NCBI RefSeq assembly: GCF_002894645.1
Contig: NZ_NCQY01000009.1
Span: forward strand, 314,433-378,432
Source of the DNA: Salinibacter altiplanensis
GTDB taxonomy: Bacteria > Bacteroidota > Rhodothermia > Rhodothermales > Salinibacteraceae
Reading direction: 5' to 3'
DNA length: 64,000 bases
Made by a program: the position numbers and the translations under genes. The notes beneath the pieces were generated by a model that searched no databases, had not been told where the DNA came from, and worked only from the letters and a program-made list of their open reading frames with translations. The number at the start of each line of letters is the position of its first letter. Position 1 is the first letter of the stretch. Below, one piece after another: positions 9,054 through 17,825 of this stretch.

Positions 9054-9301
9054 GTCGAAGCGGCATCATCCGAAAATACCGAGTGGACGCGGTCAACGAG
9101 GGGGCTTGGCGCCACGTTCCCGCGGGGGAGCGTGCACGCCCCGGTTCTCGTCGGGCCCGAAGCCGGCCCGTACGGCTCGTGTCGGCGATTGACTTTCGCC
9201 CCCTCTTGCAATCCACAACCTGCACCCTAGCCGCCGCGTATAGAACCGCACGGAAGTGTTCTTCGCTCACTCATGCTCCCCACCCGCGCCCCCGTGCCCC
9301 C

Positions 9302-10186
9302 ATGCAGCGCTACCTCAACTACCTTCAGGACATTCTCGACCACGGCACGCGGCACGCGGACCGCACCGGCACGGGCACCATTCGCGTGTTCGGGCGCCAG
9401 CTGCGGGTGGACCTGTCCGAGGGCTTCCCGCTACTCACCACGAAGCGGGTCTGGATGCGGGGCGTGACGGAAGAGCTGCTCTGGTTCCTGCGGGGCGAGA
9501 CCAACATCCAGTCCCTGGTGCGGGCCGGCGTGTCGATCTGGACGGACTGGCCCCTGCAGCGATACCGCGAAGAAACGGGCACCGACATCTCGCAGGAAGA
9601 CTTCGAAGAGCGCATCGTCGGGGACGACGCCTTTGCCGAGCGGTGGGGCGACCTCGGGCCGGTGTACGGCAAGCAATGGCGCGACTTCGAAGGGCCGGGG
9701 CGCCGCGTGGATCAGATTGAGCGGCTCGTGGAAGGGCTCCGCGAGCAGCCGCACTCGCGTCGCCATCTCGTGAGCGCCTGGCACCCCGCCCAGATCAAGG
9801 ACGCCGCGCTTCCGCCCTGCCACTACGCCTTCCAGTGTGTCGTGGACGGGACACCGGGCGACGGGCGGCTGTCGCTGATGTGGCAGCAGCGCTCGGTCGA
9901 CAGCTTCCTCGGCCTGCCGTTCAACATCGCCAGCTACGCCCTGCTCACGCACATGCTGGCCCAGCAGGCCGACCTGGTGCCCCACGAACTGATCTTTTCA
10001 GGCGGGGACTGCCACATCTACCTCAACCACACGGACCAGGTGAAGGAGCAGCTCGGCCGCGAGCCGTACAGTCGCCCAACGCTTCACCTCCAGGAGCGCG
10101 ACTCGATCTTCGACCATGCCGCGGAGGATGTCTCCCTCGAAAACTACGAGCACCACCCGGCACTAACGGCACCAATCGCCGTGTAG
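9302..10186 (+). CDS. thyA: Thymidylate synthase
   Basis: This 294-residue ThyA methylates dUMP to dTMP using methylene-tetrahydrofolate. Visible family features are RTGTGTIRVFG at the phosphate loop, LLTTKRVWMRG, ELLWFLRGETN, WGDLGPVYGKQWRDF, the catalytic Cys173 in LPPCHYAFQ, QRSVDSFLGLPFNIASYALL and GDCHIYLNH. Length is slightly above the E. coli enzyme (264) because of an insert around residues 85-115, as in the longer bacterial forms. ATG at 9302 precedes MQRYLNYLQDIL, the standard start. Dihydrofolate reductase, which regenerates its cofactor, lies 10 kb downstream on the same strand. Confidence 0.97.
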   Translation: MQRYLNYLQDILDHGTRHADRTGTGTIRVFGRQLRVDLSEGFPLLTTKRVWMRGVTEELLWFLRGETNIQSLVRAGVSIWTDWPLQRYREETGTDISQEDFEERIVGDDAFAERWGDLGPVYGKQWRDFEGPGRRVDQIERLVEGLREQPHSRRHLVSAWHPAQIKDAALPPCHYAFQCVVDGTPGDGRLSLMWQQRSVDSFLGLPFNIASYALLTHMLAQQADLVPHELIFSGGDCHIYLNHTDQVKEQLGREPYSRPTLHLQERDSIFDHAAEDVSLENYEHHPALTAPIAV

Positions 10187-10203
10187 CAACCAAGCCGCCC
10201 TTA

Positions 10204-10429
10204 GAACCTGTTTCAATTTCTGTCTCGGGGCTCCGAGCGGCAGTGAGGGCCTGCAAATCGCCTCCGATCTCAGGCGGTAGCACCCTGAAAGCACTTCACT
10301 GCACGGCGGCACTAGCTTCGCGTCGCTTCGCTGGCGCTCAGGGCGCACCACGACAGCCCTCGACCATGCGCCGATGTTCGGCTCATCGATGCTCGCTCCC
10401 CCCATCCGATCCAAAATCAACACAGGTTC
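10204..10429. mobile_element. MITE-like element with 3-bp TTA target duplication at the porin stop codon
   Basis: A 226-bp non-coding element has imperfect inverted ends (GAACCTGTTTCAATTT at the left; the right end read on the minus strand is GAACCTGTGTTGATTT, 13 of 16 identical). It is flanked on both sides by TTA (10201-10203 and 10430-10432). Three-base TNA duplications are known for the IS1031 and ISL2 groups of the IS5 family; assignment to that family is inference. The right-hand TTA is also the TAA stop codon of the minus-strand porin gene. No transposase fragment is recognisable inside. Confidence 0.7.
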
Positions 10430-11701
10430 TTAGAATGCAATCTGCATTCGCGTGAGGACCAGGGTCTCAGCGTCGGGGGGAGACGCCCCCCCGGCGGCCT
10501 CGAACCAGGTGCGCTCCACCCCTAGCATGAAGCGCACCAGAGCGTTGGGGTACCAGCTGACGGTAAGCCCCCAGGCGGTGGCCTGGGACGCCGCGGTGGG
10601 GCTTGCGAACGTCGGGAACGCCTCGTCGTCGAGGGTTGCGCCGTGGAGGCGCGCGCCCAGCTCGATCGCCCCCGTTCCGCGCTCGGCCCCAAACGGGTCG
10701 CGCGGCGCCACCGTCCCCTCTCGGGCCTTCTCTCCTGTCACCACCACGGCGGCACTGGCCTGCCACGCACGGTGTGTGAGTGTTTCCGTCGCCGGCCCGT
10801 GCCGTACCGCCTCAGTCGTCAGTGTGTACTCCCCCAGCAGCTCCACCGGACCGGTGTAGAACCGGGCCTGGGGGGCCAGCCGCCACCGCCGCCCGTCGGC
10901 CCGCACCCCATCCCGGTATCCGAAAAACGACTGCCGGCCGGTCGTGCTCAGTCCCGTGAGCGCCGGCGTTGCCTCTGTGCCCGTCACCGTTCCCACCGTG
11001 CCGGCCACCCCAACGCCGAGTCCCTCGAGCCCCCCGCCTGTTCCCGCAAACGGCGTCGCAAAGAGCCGCCCGACCCCCTCCTTTGCGTCGTCGACGTCGG
11101 CCCCCGGCTCCGACGCGCCCGGAGTCCCGTTGAAAAGCCCAACCGCATACCGCAGCCGCTCCGTCCCCACGGTGCCGGACAGCGAGATGCCCACGTCCCG
11201 CCCCGGCACCAGGCCCGCCGGGAAGCCCCGTTCCACGTGCATGAGGCCGGTCGTGGACGACAGGGTCTCCAGCCCCACCGGCACCTTGAACCGCCCCATG
11301 CGCAGGGTCAGGGCCGGGGCGAACCGCGCCTCGACAAACGCATCGTCGATCTCGGGACCCCCGGTCCCAAAGTCGCTCCGGATGCTGAACGCAAACCGAT
11401 CGTACACGCGCCCCTGAAACCGGGGCCGCACGCGCCGAAGGAGAAACCCCTCCGCCCCGGGCGGGGCCGTCTGCTCCAGGAAGAAGCGCGCGTCGGCGTA
11501 GAGATCGCCCCGCATGCGAAGCGCAAACGCGCCGTCCTCGGAGGCCACTCGAAAGCCCTCTTCGCCGACCTGCACCGCCCCACTTGCCCCTGGCTCAGCG
11601 ACCGTCTGTGCTCTCCCTTCGTGTCCGAATCCGACGAGCCCCATCGCTGTGAGAAAGACGACGAGCAGACGGGATTGGGCGGCAGTCATGGAAAACGGCA
11701 A
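10430..11701 (-). CDS. Outer-membrane porin, OprP/OprO (phosphate-selective) type
   Basis: This 423-residue outer-membrane beta-barrel protein has an N-terminal signal peptide cleaved around residue 31 (FGHEGRA-QT). The barrel start shows the family pattern: RMRGDLYADARFF, then LLRRVRPRFQGRVYDRFAFS, DDAFVEARFAPALTLRMGRFKVPVGLE, and GRDVGISLSGTVG, all hallmarks of the OprO/OprP superfamily. It ends in Phe, as expected for recognition by the BAM complex. Phosphate specificity is not shown; many relatives are general anion or sugar porins. A MITE-like element abuts its stop codon, and the gene upstream (15-11.8 kb) also encodes an outer-membrane barrel. Confidence 0.85.
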   Translation of the reverse strand: MPFSMTAAQSRLLVVFLTAMGLVGFGHEGRAQTVAEPGASGAVQVGEEGFRVASEDGAFALRMRGDLYADARFFLEQTAPPGAEGFLLRRVRPRFQGRVYDRFAFSIRSDFGTGGPEIDDAFVEARFAPALTLRMGRFKVPVGLETLSSTTGLMHVERGFPAGLVPGRDVGISLSGTVGTERLRYAVGLFNGTPGASEPGADVDDAKEGVGRLFATPFAGTGGGLEGLGVGVAGTVGTVTGTEATPALTGLSTTGRQSFFGYRDGVRADGRRWRLAPQARFYTGPVELLGEYTLTTEAVRHGPATETLTHRAWQASAAVVVTGEKAREGTVAPRDPFGAERGTGAIELGARLHGATLDDEAFPTFASPTAASQATAWGLTVSWYPNALVRFMLGVERTWFEAAGGASPPDAETLVLTRMQIAF

Positions 11702-11824
11702 ACCGAAAGGTCAGACAGCGACAGTGAGGTTACGAAACTGTTAACCGAACCTATCGGCCGCGTCCGAGAATGTTGCCCGTCCGCGTCTGTACACAGAACA
11801 AAAAATTTCAAGGACGACTCAGTG

Positions 11825-14773
11825 TTAAAATGGAAATGCCGTCTGCACGCGGTAGTAGAGGTGCACACCGTCACGCGTCCCGAGTTCGGCGGCGGGCTGT
11901 GCCACCCCCAGGGCATGCCCGACGCGCACGCCGAACAGGCGCAGGGCGTTTTTCACCTCTGCGCCCGTTCCGAGCTGCTGCACACCGCCCCGTAGGTCTG
12001 CGTTCCGCCATACCATTCCCCCGTCCACGAACGCCGAGAGCGTCGTGTGCCCGAGGGCGACGAGCCCGAGCACGTCCGTCCGCAAACTGGAGGCGAGAGG
12101 CATCCGGTACTCGGCGCGCCCAAAGGCCACCCGGTTGCCCAACACGTACCGTCGGTAGCCGCGCACCCGCTCGGCATTCCCCAACGAAAACGGCACGGTG
12201 CCCGGCAGGGGCAGGTCGACCGCGTCGTAGCGCGAGAGACCGACGTAGTCCTGAGGAAACGACGCCCCGGTCTGGGCCTGTAGCCGTCCATAGAGGGAGA
12301 GGCGATGCGCCCCGACGCTCGGGAGCACCGAGTACCCCGCCACGTCGCCGCGCAGAAACGAGGTGTCGCCGCCCAGCACCTCGGCCGCACCGGTGGCACG
12401 GAGCCGGAGGCCCCATCCGTCCAGCGGATGCACGAGCGCGTGCCGGTACGGGGGCCGCTTGCGACGCGTAAACTGAAGGCGCAGGCTCGCCTGCTGGCCG
12501 GCCTGGGGCGGTGAGAGAGGGCCGAGCGACGTGAAGTCGCCGCGGTCGAGCGGGTCAAGGTCGGCGTAGCGCAGCCGGGCCGACACGGACGTGGAGACGT
12601 ATGGACGCACCCGCCAGTCGAGCGGCCACCGCGCCGTGAGGTCGCCCCCCGTCCGGTCCTCCACGAGCAGGTCGTTGCCGTAGATGCGGGCCGATGACGA
12701 CGCGCTGAACACTGTGAGTCCGAGCGTGGGAGCCAGTTGCCGGTTCAGATACGACGCCACCCCCTCGCTTTTCGTCCCCGGTTCTGGGAAGGAGAGGCGT
12801 CCGACCGCGTTGAGCGTATGTTTCCCTAGGGGCTCGGTCCAGGACGTCCCCCCCGCAATGCCAAAGTCATTGGTCGACGAGTAGTAGGGCAGCCCCAGCG
12901 AGGCCCGATGCGTGAGGTTGGAGAGGGCATCGTACGCCGATCGAGCCTCGATGAGCGACGGGTCTGGATCCATCTGTCGCGGAATGGTGCGGGGCGGCTT
13001 GGTCGTGGTCCAGTCGGCATACGGCCCCGGCACCGAGGGCTCGGCGGCCCGGGCCGTGCGATTCGCGGGAATCCGAAAGGCGCCGTCGCGCGCCTTCGTG
13101 AGGGTCGTGGAGGTGACGAGGGCCTCATCCGCCGCAGACTCGGCGGCATTGGTTCGGAAGGACGAGTCGACCGGCACCCAGTCGTGAACGGTGGCGCCCC
13201 GGACGAGGCGGGTGGCGCGGCGGTGCGTGTCGGTCGGCAGGTCGTACACGAAGGCATTGGGGACGCCGTCGCGGAGCGAGGTGTACGCCAGCTGGGCACC
13301 GTCAGGGCTCCAGATCGGCCGCCGCTCATCGGAGGCCGGATCGGTGACGGCCGCGGACGCGCCGGTGTTCAGGTCGTAGACGACGAGCTCGCGCTCTCCC
13401 TCCGCAATCCGGGCGAAGGCCAGGGTGTCCCGAGACGGGTGCCACTGAAGGCCCGTGATCTGTGTGTCGTCCTCGTGGTTGGTAACTCGACGGGTGCGCC
13501 CCGTCGCCTCGGTTCGCACGTGTACGTCGGCCGTGCCGTCCGCCGTCGCGACGAACGCGAGGCGCTTGCCGTCCGGCCCATACGTAGGCGCCGACGTGCG
13601 GCGGCCGTAGGTGAGGCGCCGCTCGTTGTCTCCATCGGCACCAACCACGAACAGATCGTCCGCGAGCGACCCGTGGGCGGCCCGCGTCTGCCGGCTGAAG
13701 GCGATTCGCGTTCCGTCGGGATGCCACGCCACGGACGGCTCAATGGCCCCCTCCGCCACGTCTTTGATCCTGCCCGACGAGCGGTCGATCACGTGTAGCC
13801 GTTGCACCGGATGCTCCGAGGACAGGCGGGAGAGCACGGCGACACGCGACGTATCGGGGCTGTACGCGAGATCTTCTACGTACTGCCCGGGCACGTTCAG
13901 CGTGTCGGTCCGGAGCGAGTCGAGCGTTTCGAGCTGGCCGGCGAGCGTGTTGTAGTAGACGTTCACGTCGCGCCGCCATTGCTCGTAAAATGCCTCGTAG
14001 GACTGCCCGACGGTCGCCTGGAAGGCATCCTCGAAGTCATGCACCTTCGCGAGGCCGAACAGCGCGTCCCTCTTGTGGTGGAGCAGGTCCGTGAGCGTCG
14101 AGTCGCCGTGCTGCTGGGCGAAGTAGCGCACCTGACTGTGGCCAGAAGCGTACAGGAGCTGTCCGTTCCGGAGCGACCGGCCGTCGTCGTAGGCGAGGGC
14201 ATCGTCGAGGACGGCGGCGCGGAGCCAGCGCTCACCCCGCTGGGCGTTCCAGGTCTCAGCCTGGTACTGCGCGAGCCCTTCGGTCCAGACCCGTGGGAAC
14301 GAGCCGCCGAGGGCGAAGGCCCAGAGTCCCAGGTCCGTCCGGACGGCCTCGTAGTGAAAGAGGTGCGTCAGTTCGTGGGCCAGCACGAGGCGCAGCCACG
14401 GGGAGGGGCCGGTGAAGGCACGCGCCCAGTCGTTCGTGTTCACCCAGATGTCGGTGTATCCGGTCCCAAACGGCACCGCAAAGCCATTCACGAGGGCGTC
14501 CTGGTCACTCAAGTACACGCGGATCCGCTCGTCGAACGTCACGTCGAGGGTGGCCGACAGGGTGTCGTAGGTGGCCTCCGCAATCGGTGCGGCCTCGGCG
14601 GCAATGTCGTCGAGGCGCGCAGGGTGCATGATTTCAAAATGCTCCGTTGCCGCCACGCGCCAGTCAATCTCGGGGTGGTTGCGGCCGGTCACCGTGCTGA
14701 AGCTCTGGGCCTGCCCGGGGAGCGTCACGCCCCCGAGGAGCAAAAGACAGCAGAAGACAGTGCGGATCGTCAT
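11825..14773 (-). CDS. Exported metalloprotease / TolB-like beta-propeller / outer-membrane beta-barrel protein
   Basis: A 982-residue protein in three parts. A signal peptide (residues 1-23, ending GQAQ) leads into a gluzincin-type peptidase domain with the zinc motif AHELTHLFHYE (HELTH at 133-137). The middle carries repeated WD40/TolB-like propeller blades (for example SPDTSRVAVLSR, WHPDGTRIAFSRQ, YGPDGKRLAFVA, WSPDGAQLAYTS). The C-terminal 330 residues are alternating beta strands like BamA/D15 surface-antigen barrels and end in a terminal Phe. Such fusions are known in Bacteroidota and relatives, but the substrate is unknown. ATG at 14771-14773 is chosen because it begins the signal peptide; the open frame extends 92 codons further without signal character. 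Confidence 0.83.
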   Translation of the reverse strand: MTIRTVFCCLLLLGGVTLPGQAQSFSTVTGRNHPEIDWRVAATEHFEIMHPARLDDIAAEAAPIAEATYDTLSATLDVTFDERIRVYLSDQDALVNGFAVPFGTGYTDIWVNTNDWARAFTGPSPWLRLVLAHELTHLFHYEAVRTDLGLWAFALGGSFPRVWTEGLAQYQAETWNAQRGERWLRAAVLDDALAYDDGRSLRNGQLLYASGHSQVRYFAQQHGDSTLTDLLHHKRDALFGLAKVHDFEDAFQATVGQSYEAFYEQWRRDVNVYYNTLAGQLETLDSLRTDTLNVPGQYVEDLAYSPDTSRVAVLSRLSSEHPVQRLHVIDRSSGRIKDVAEGAIEPSVAWHPDGTRIAFSRQTRAAHGSLADDLFVVGADGDNERRLTYGRRTSAPTYGPDGKRLAFVATADGTADVHVRTEATGRTRRVTNHEDDTQITGLQWHPSRDTLAFARIAEGERELVVYDLNTGASAAVTDPASDERRPIWSPDGAQLAYTSLRDGVPNAFVYDLPTDTHRRATRLVRGATVHDWVPVDSSFRTNAAESAADEALVTSTTLTKARDGAFRIPANRTARAAEPSVPGPYADWTTTKPPRTIPRQMDPDPSLIEARSAYDALSNLTHRASLGLPYYSSTNDFGIAGGTSWTEPLGKHTLNAVGRLSFPEPGTKSEGVASYLNRQLAPTLGLTVFSASSSARIYGNDLLVEDRTGGDLTARWPLDWRVRPYVSTSVSARLRYADLDPLDRGDFTSLGPLSPPQAGQQASLRLQFTRRKRPPYRHALVHPLDGWGLRLRATGAAEVLGGDTSFLRGDVAGYSVLPSVGAHRLSLYGRLQAQTGASFPQDYVGLSRYDAVDLPLPGTVPFSLGNAERVRGYRRYVLGNRVAFGRAEYRMPLASSLRTDVLGLVALGHTTLSAFVDGGMVWRNADLRGGVQQLGTGAEVKNALRLFGVRVGHALGVAQPAAELGTRDGVHLYYRVQTAFPF

Positions 14774-14922
14774 CGCGTGTCTGGGCGTGGGCGAGCGGGA
14801 GATTAGCAAGCGGGCCACAATGGGAGGGCGCATCGGCACCTGTCCTCGCAGGGGAAAGCCGCAAGGACGAGTCACGTCAGACGAGGCACACGAGGGGCCC
14901 ATGAGGGACAAGCAGGAGCTCG

Positions 14923-14951
14923 GTCGGGATGATCCCGACTCTGAGTCGGGA
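14923..14951. repeat. Two overlapping perfect palindromes sharing one arm
   Basis: GTCGGGAT-g-ATCCCGAC (14923-14939) overlaps TCCCGACTC-t-GAGTCGGGA (14933-14951). The middle arm can pair with either flanking arm, so the two dyads are mutually exclusive as hairpins, or form three alternately oriented half-sites for a dimeric regulator. They lie in the 272-base gap between the LytTR regulator stop and the start of the exported metalloprotease gene. Confidence 0.65.
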
Positions 14952-15045
14952 GGCCGTCTTGCCCTCCCCCATTCCCTCATTCGCTTCTCAACGCAGCGGG
15001 CGGCCCCGCCCCTGCTCCCTGCACCTCGATACGGCCCCCAGGGAC

Positions 15046-15795
15046 TCATAGGCGCAACTGCTCACGGAACGCCCGGGACCGACGGCGTGACAGCTCCACC
15101 TCGGTCCCGTCCCCCAGCGTGGCCTTCAGCTTGTCCTTCGCCCCCGGCGTCACGTCCTCAACCCACCGCAGGTTGAAGATGTGCTGGCGACTGGCCCGGA
15201 AGAAGCGGTCGGGGTCAAGTCGTTCCTCGAGGTAGTTGAGGGAACGGTGGATAAGCGGCTCCTCGCCGTCGAAGTAGAGCCGCGTGTAGTTGCCGGCCGT
15301 TTCAAACAGGCGCACGTCCGCCAGCTGCACGAACCAGCATTGCTCTCCATCCTTGACGAACACCTGATCATCGGCCGTGAGGGACGCTCGGGACGCCTCG
15401 CCACCCACCGCTTCCGGGACGGGTTCGGCGGCTCGTTCTCGTACCGTCCCGATCGCCTCCGCGAGCCGCTTCGGCTCCACCGGCTTCACGAGGTAGTCCA
15501 GCGCATTCACTTCAAAGGCGCGGATGGCATACTCGTCGTAGGCGGTCACAAACACGACGTGCGGAACCGCGTCAAGCCGTTCCAGGAGGTCGAACCCGCC
15601 CCCGCCCGGCATTTGCACATCGAGCAGGAGCAGGTCCGGATCGTCTTCGTGGATGGCGGCCTCTGCCTCCTCGGCGGTGGCGGCCGCCCCAACCACTGTG
15701 ACCGCCCCACGGGGCTCTAGCAGGCGCCGCAGCTCCCGGCGCGCCAGGCGTTCGTCGTCGACGATGAGGGTGCGGAGCAATGAGCGAGGCGCCAT
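15046..15795 (-). CDS. LytTR-family response regulator
   Basis: This 249-residue regulator has a receiver domain followed by a LytTR DNA-binding domain. The receiver shows LIVDDERLARREL with the acidic pair, the phosphoacceptor Asp59 in LLLLDVQMP, and ALDYLVKP with the conserved Lys. The LytTR part begins near residue 150 and includes ETAGNYTRLYF, HRSLNYLEERL, RASRQHIFNL and a Lys/Arg-rich end (ELSRRRSRAFREQL). LytTR domains bind DNA as dimers on spaced direct repeats. Start at ATG 15793-15795 (MAPRSLLRTL). The cognate kinase gene lies 70 bases upstream, same strand. Confidence 0.94.
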   Translation of the reverse strand: MAPRSLLRTLIVDDERLARRELRRLLEPRGAVTVVGAAATAEEAEAAIHEDDPDLLLLDVQMPGGGGFDLLERLDAVPHVVFVTAYDEYAIRAFEVNALDYLVKPVEPKRLAEAIGTVRERAAEPVPEAVGGEASRASLTADDQVFVKDGEQCWFVQLADVRLFETAGNYTRLYFDGEEPLIHRSLNYLEERLDPDRFFRASRQHIFNLRWVEDVTPGAKDKLKATLGDGTEVELSRRRSRAFREQLRL

Positions 15796-15865
15796 GCCGG
15801 GTGCTACAGGACGATGTGGGAGTGCGCGGGCGTGCGGCCCATTGGGGCCGGCCTCCATTTTCCGG

Positions 15866-16951
15866 TCAGCCGCGAGCCACGAGCGTGACGTCTTCCTGCG
15901 CCGCGGGCGGGTCGGGGACGACCCGGATTGGGAGCATTGCGGTGGCGGAGACGGTCTCGGCCCCCGTGTTTTCCACAGTCAGCGACGCCTCCGCCCCAAA
16001 AAGCAGTTCCAACCGCTCGCGTGCGTTGTCCAGCCCAGTCCCGCCCTCCTCTGTATCGAGGGTGCCGGGGTTGGTCACGCAAATGCGGAGGGCTTCGTCC
16101 ACCACCTCAGCGCGGACTGTAATGACGCCGCCCCCTCGACAGCACGCCACCCCGTGCTTGATCCCGTTCTCCACGAGCGTTTGCACCAGCATGAACGGGA
16201 CCGGGTGGGAGCGCGCCTCGTCGTCCACCTCAATCTGGTGACGGAGCCGGTCTTCGAACCGGACCTTTTCGAGCTCCAGGTAGGTGCGCACGGTCGACAG
16301 CTCTTCCTCCAGCGACACCGTTTTCATGTCGTCGGCCTGGAGGGTGCCTCGCAGCAGGCGCGCCAGGCGCGTCACCATGCGCTGGGCCCGGTCGGGGTCC
16401 TCGGCGATGAGGGCCCGCACGCTGTTGAGGCTGTTGAAGAAGAAGTGAGGGTTCAGCTGCAGCTTCAGGGCCTTGAGCCGAGCCGTCTCGGCCTGGGCCT
16501 CCAGCTTCCACTTGTCCACCTCCGCCTTCCGGTAGCTCCAGAAGTAGTGGACGCCGAAGTAGATGAGCGACCACAGCATCAAAAGAATCCAGCCGTTCAC
16601 GACCGAGGCCAGCAGCACCCCCATCTCCGAGTCGATCTCCTCGTAGAAGTCCAGCTCCAGGACGTAGCGCCCCATCGTATCCATGGTAAAGTGCAACACA
16701 ACCGAGGCCACCAGGGTGGCGGCCACCACGCGCGGTGCCAGTTGCCCCAGCGACATCTGCGTCCATCCGTGCCGCTTGGCGAGGCGCCGATAGAGGTGGG
16801 TGTACAGCACCCCCGCCCCGATGAGGACGACGTACGACGCGGCCCGCCCCCAGGTGACCGTCTGGAAGAAGGAGGAGAGGGTGATGCGCATCCCCGCGTA
16901 CGCCGTCCACCCGCCGATCTGACAAAGCCAGTAGGCGTATCTCCGAGCCAT
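15866..16951 (-). CDS. LytS/YehU-type sensor histidine kinase
   Basis: A 361-residue membrane kinase with about four N-terminal membrane helices (residues 1-140), a coiled-coil linker (KWKLEAQAETARLKAL), and the His_kinase domain with phosphoacceptor His169 in LQLNPHFFFNSLN. The ATP-binding part carries PFMLVQTLVENGIKHGV (N box) and GGTGLDNARERL (G box). It has no separate periplasmic sensor domain, so the membrane core may sense directly. It is the first gene of a two-gene operon with the LytTR regulator. ATG at 16949-16951 (MARRYAYWL) is preferred over an in-frame ATG 13 codons upstream. Confidence 0.93.
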   Translation of the reverse strand: MARRYAYWLCQIGGWTAYAGMRITLSSFFQTVTWGRAASYVVLIGAGVLYTHLYRRLAKRHGWTQMSLGQLAPRVVAATLVASVVLHFTMDTMGRYVLELDFYEEIDSEMGVLLASVVNGWILLMLWSLIYFGVHYFWSYRKAEVDKWKLEAQAETARLKALKLQLNPHFFFNSLNSVRALIAEDPDRAQRMVTRLARLLRGTLQADDMKTVSLEEELSTVRTYLELEKVRFEDRLRHQIEVDDEARSHPVPFMLVQTLVENGIKHGVACCRGGGVITVRAEVVDEALRICVTNPGTLDTEEGGTGLDNARERLELLFGAEASLTVENTGAETVSATAMLPIRVVPDPPAAQEDVTLVARG

Positions 16952-17735
16952 CGTCGGGAGAAGGTCATCAGTGTGAGCGTGGAGGAGCACAAACGGACCG
17001 GACGGCCCGTCAGGTTCGGAGCGCCGTCAATTCCACGGGACGAGGTCAGCATGCCAGCGTCTCGTGAAGGCTGGCCGCCGTCTTCGACGACTGGCCAACG
17101 GTTCGCCGAGTGAGCACTGCGATGCACGACCCATCCGCCCTCCTGCTTCCGGCCACAAGGGAACATGGTGCGCAGGACTGCCCGAGGCCTTTGCGCTCAT
17201 CAGCCTCACGGCCCGTTTGCAACACGTAGCCTCCGCTCGTCAAAAGGGCCTTGCGTTGACCAGAGCCGGAACGTATGCTTGGAAAAAAGGTCGCCACTTC
17301 GCTCTGCACATCTTCAATGTCATTCGCGGAAGGCCCCCAGCCGCCCTCTCTGCACCGACCTCTCTCCGGATCGTCGCGGTCGACCCAACGCGCCCCGTCG
17401 CCGGCGATGTCTTCTCTTGAAGCAGCGCGCATCCCCCCACGCGCAGGCCAAGCGGGCCGAACGCCTCTATACAATAGATACCATCAAGCCATGTATATCG
17501 CCAACTCGGGGGCGGGAAACCGATCTCGGCCTGCCGTCCGGCATCGGCCCACGACCGGTGAGGCGACAGATCTGGAGGGCATTCATGCCATCGCGCGAGC
17601 TGCCTCGCTCCAGCACGGATCGGCCTCGCCGTCTACGCGGTAGTGCATCCGCAGCAAAACGGTCCTTCCCCCCACAGAATCGTTCACACAGACCTTCAGA
17701 GCGGTGGGGCCCCGACGTGCTCCGGGGAAGTTCAC
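16952..17735. other. Long gap without a supported protein gene
   Basis: About 780 bases lie between the sensor kinase and the terminator before the amidase gene. Open frames cross it on both strands, but none shows domain signatures, acidic composition or coherent start context. The part after 17460 is a candidate for a small plus-strand RNA because it starts with an AT-rich promoter-like stretch (TATACAATAGATACCAT, 17468-17484) and runs into a strong intrinsic terminator. The promoter for the sensor kinase operon should lie near 16960-17050. Confidence 0.4.
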
Positions 17736-17759
17736 CCGGGGCCTTCGGGCCCTTTTTTT
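17736..17759 (+). terminator. Strong intrinsic terminator with TTCG loop
   Basis: CGGGGCC-TTCG-GGCCC is a GC stem closed by the very stable TTCG tetraloop, followed directly by seven T residues (17753-17759). It is oriented for plus-strand transcription, yet no plus-strand protein gene ends within the preceding 700 bases. This implies a non-coding transcript upstream, or attenuation of a leader before the amidase gene, which starts 67 bases later. Confidence 0.75.
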
Positions 17760-17825
17760 GTTCCTTGAGCGGCGGATTGTCTTCTGAATCCCACGCCCCC
17801 TCCCGTCGTACGAGCAGACGTTCGA

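Noticed and set aside
10163-10423. An 86-codon minus-strand frame inside the MITE-like element as a transposase fragment
   Set aside because: Its translation shows no DDE or HTH motif and the element is too short to carry one; I treat it as non-coding.
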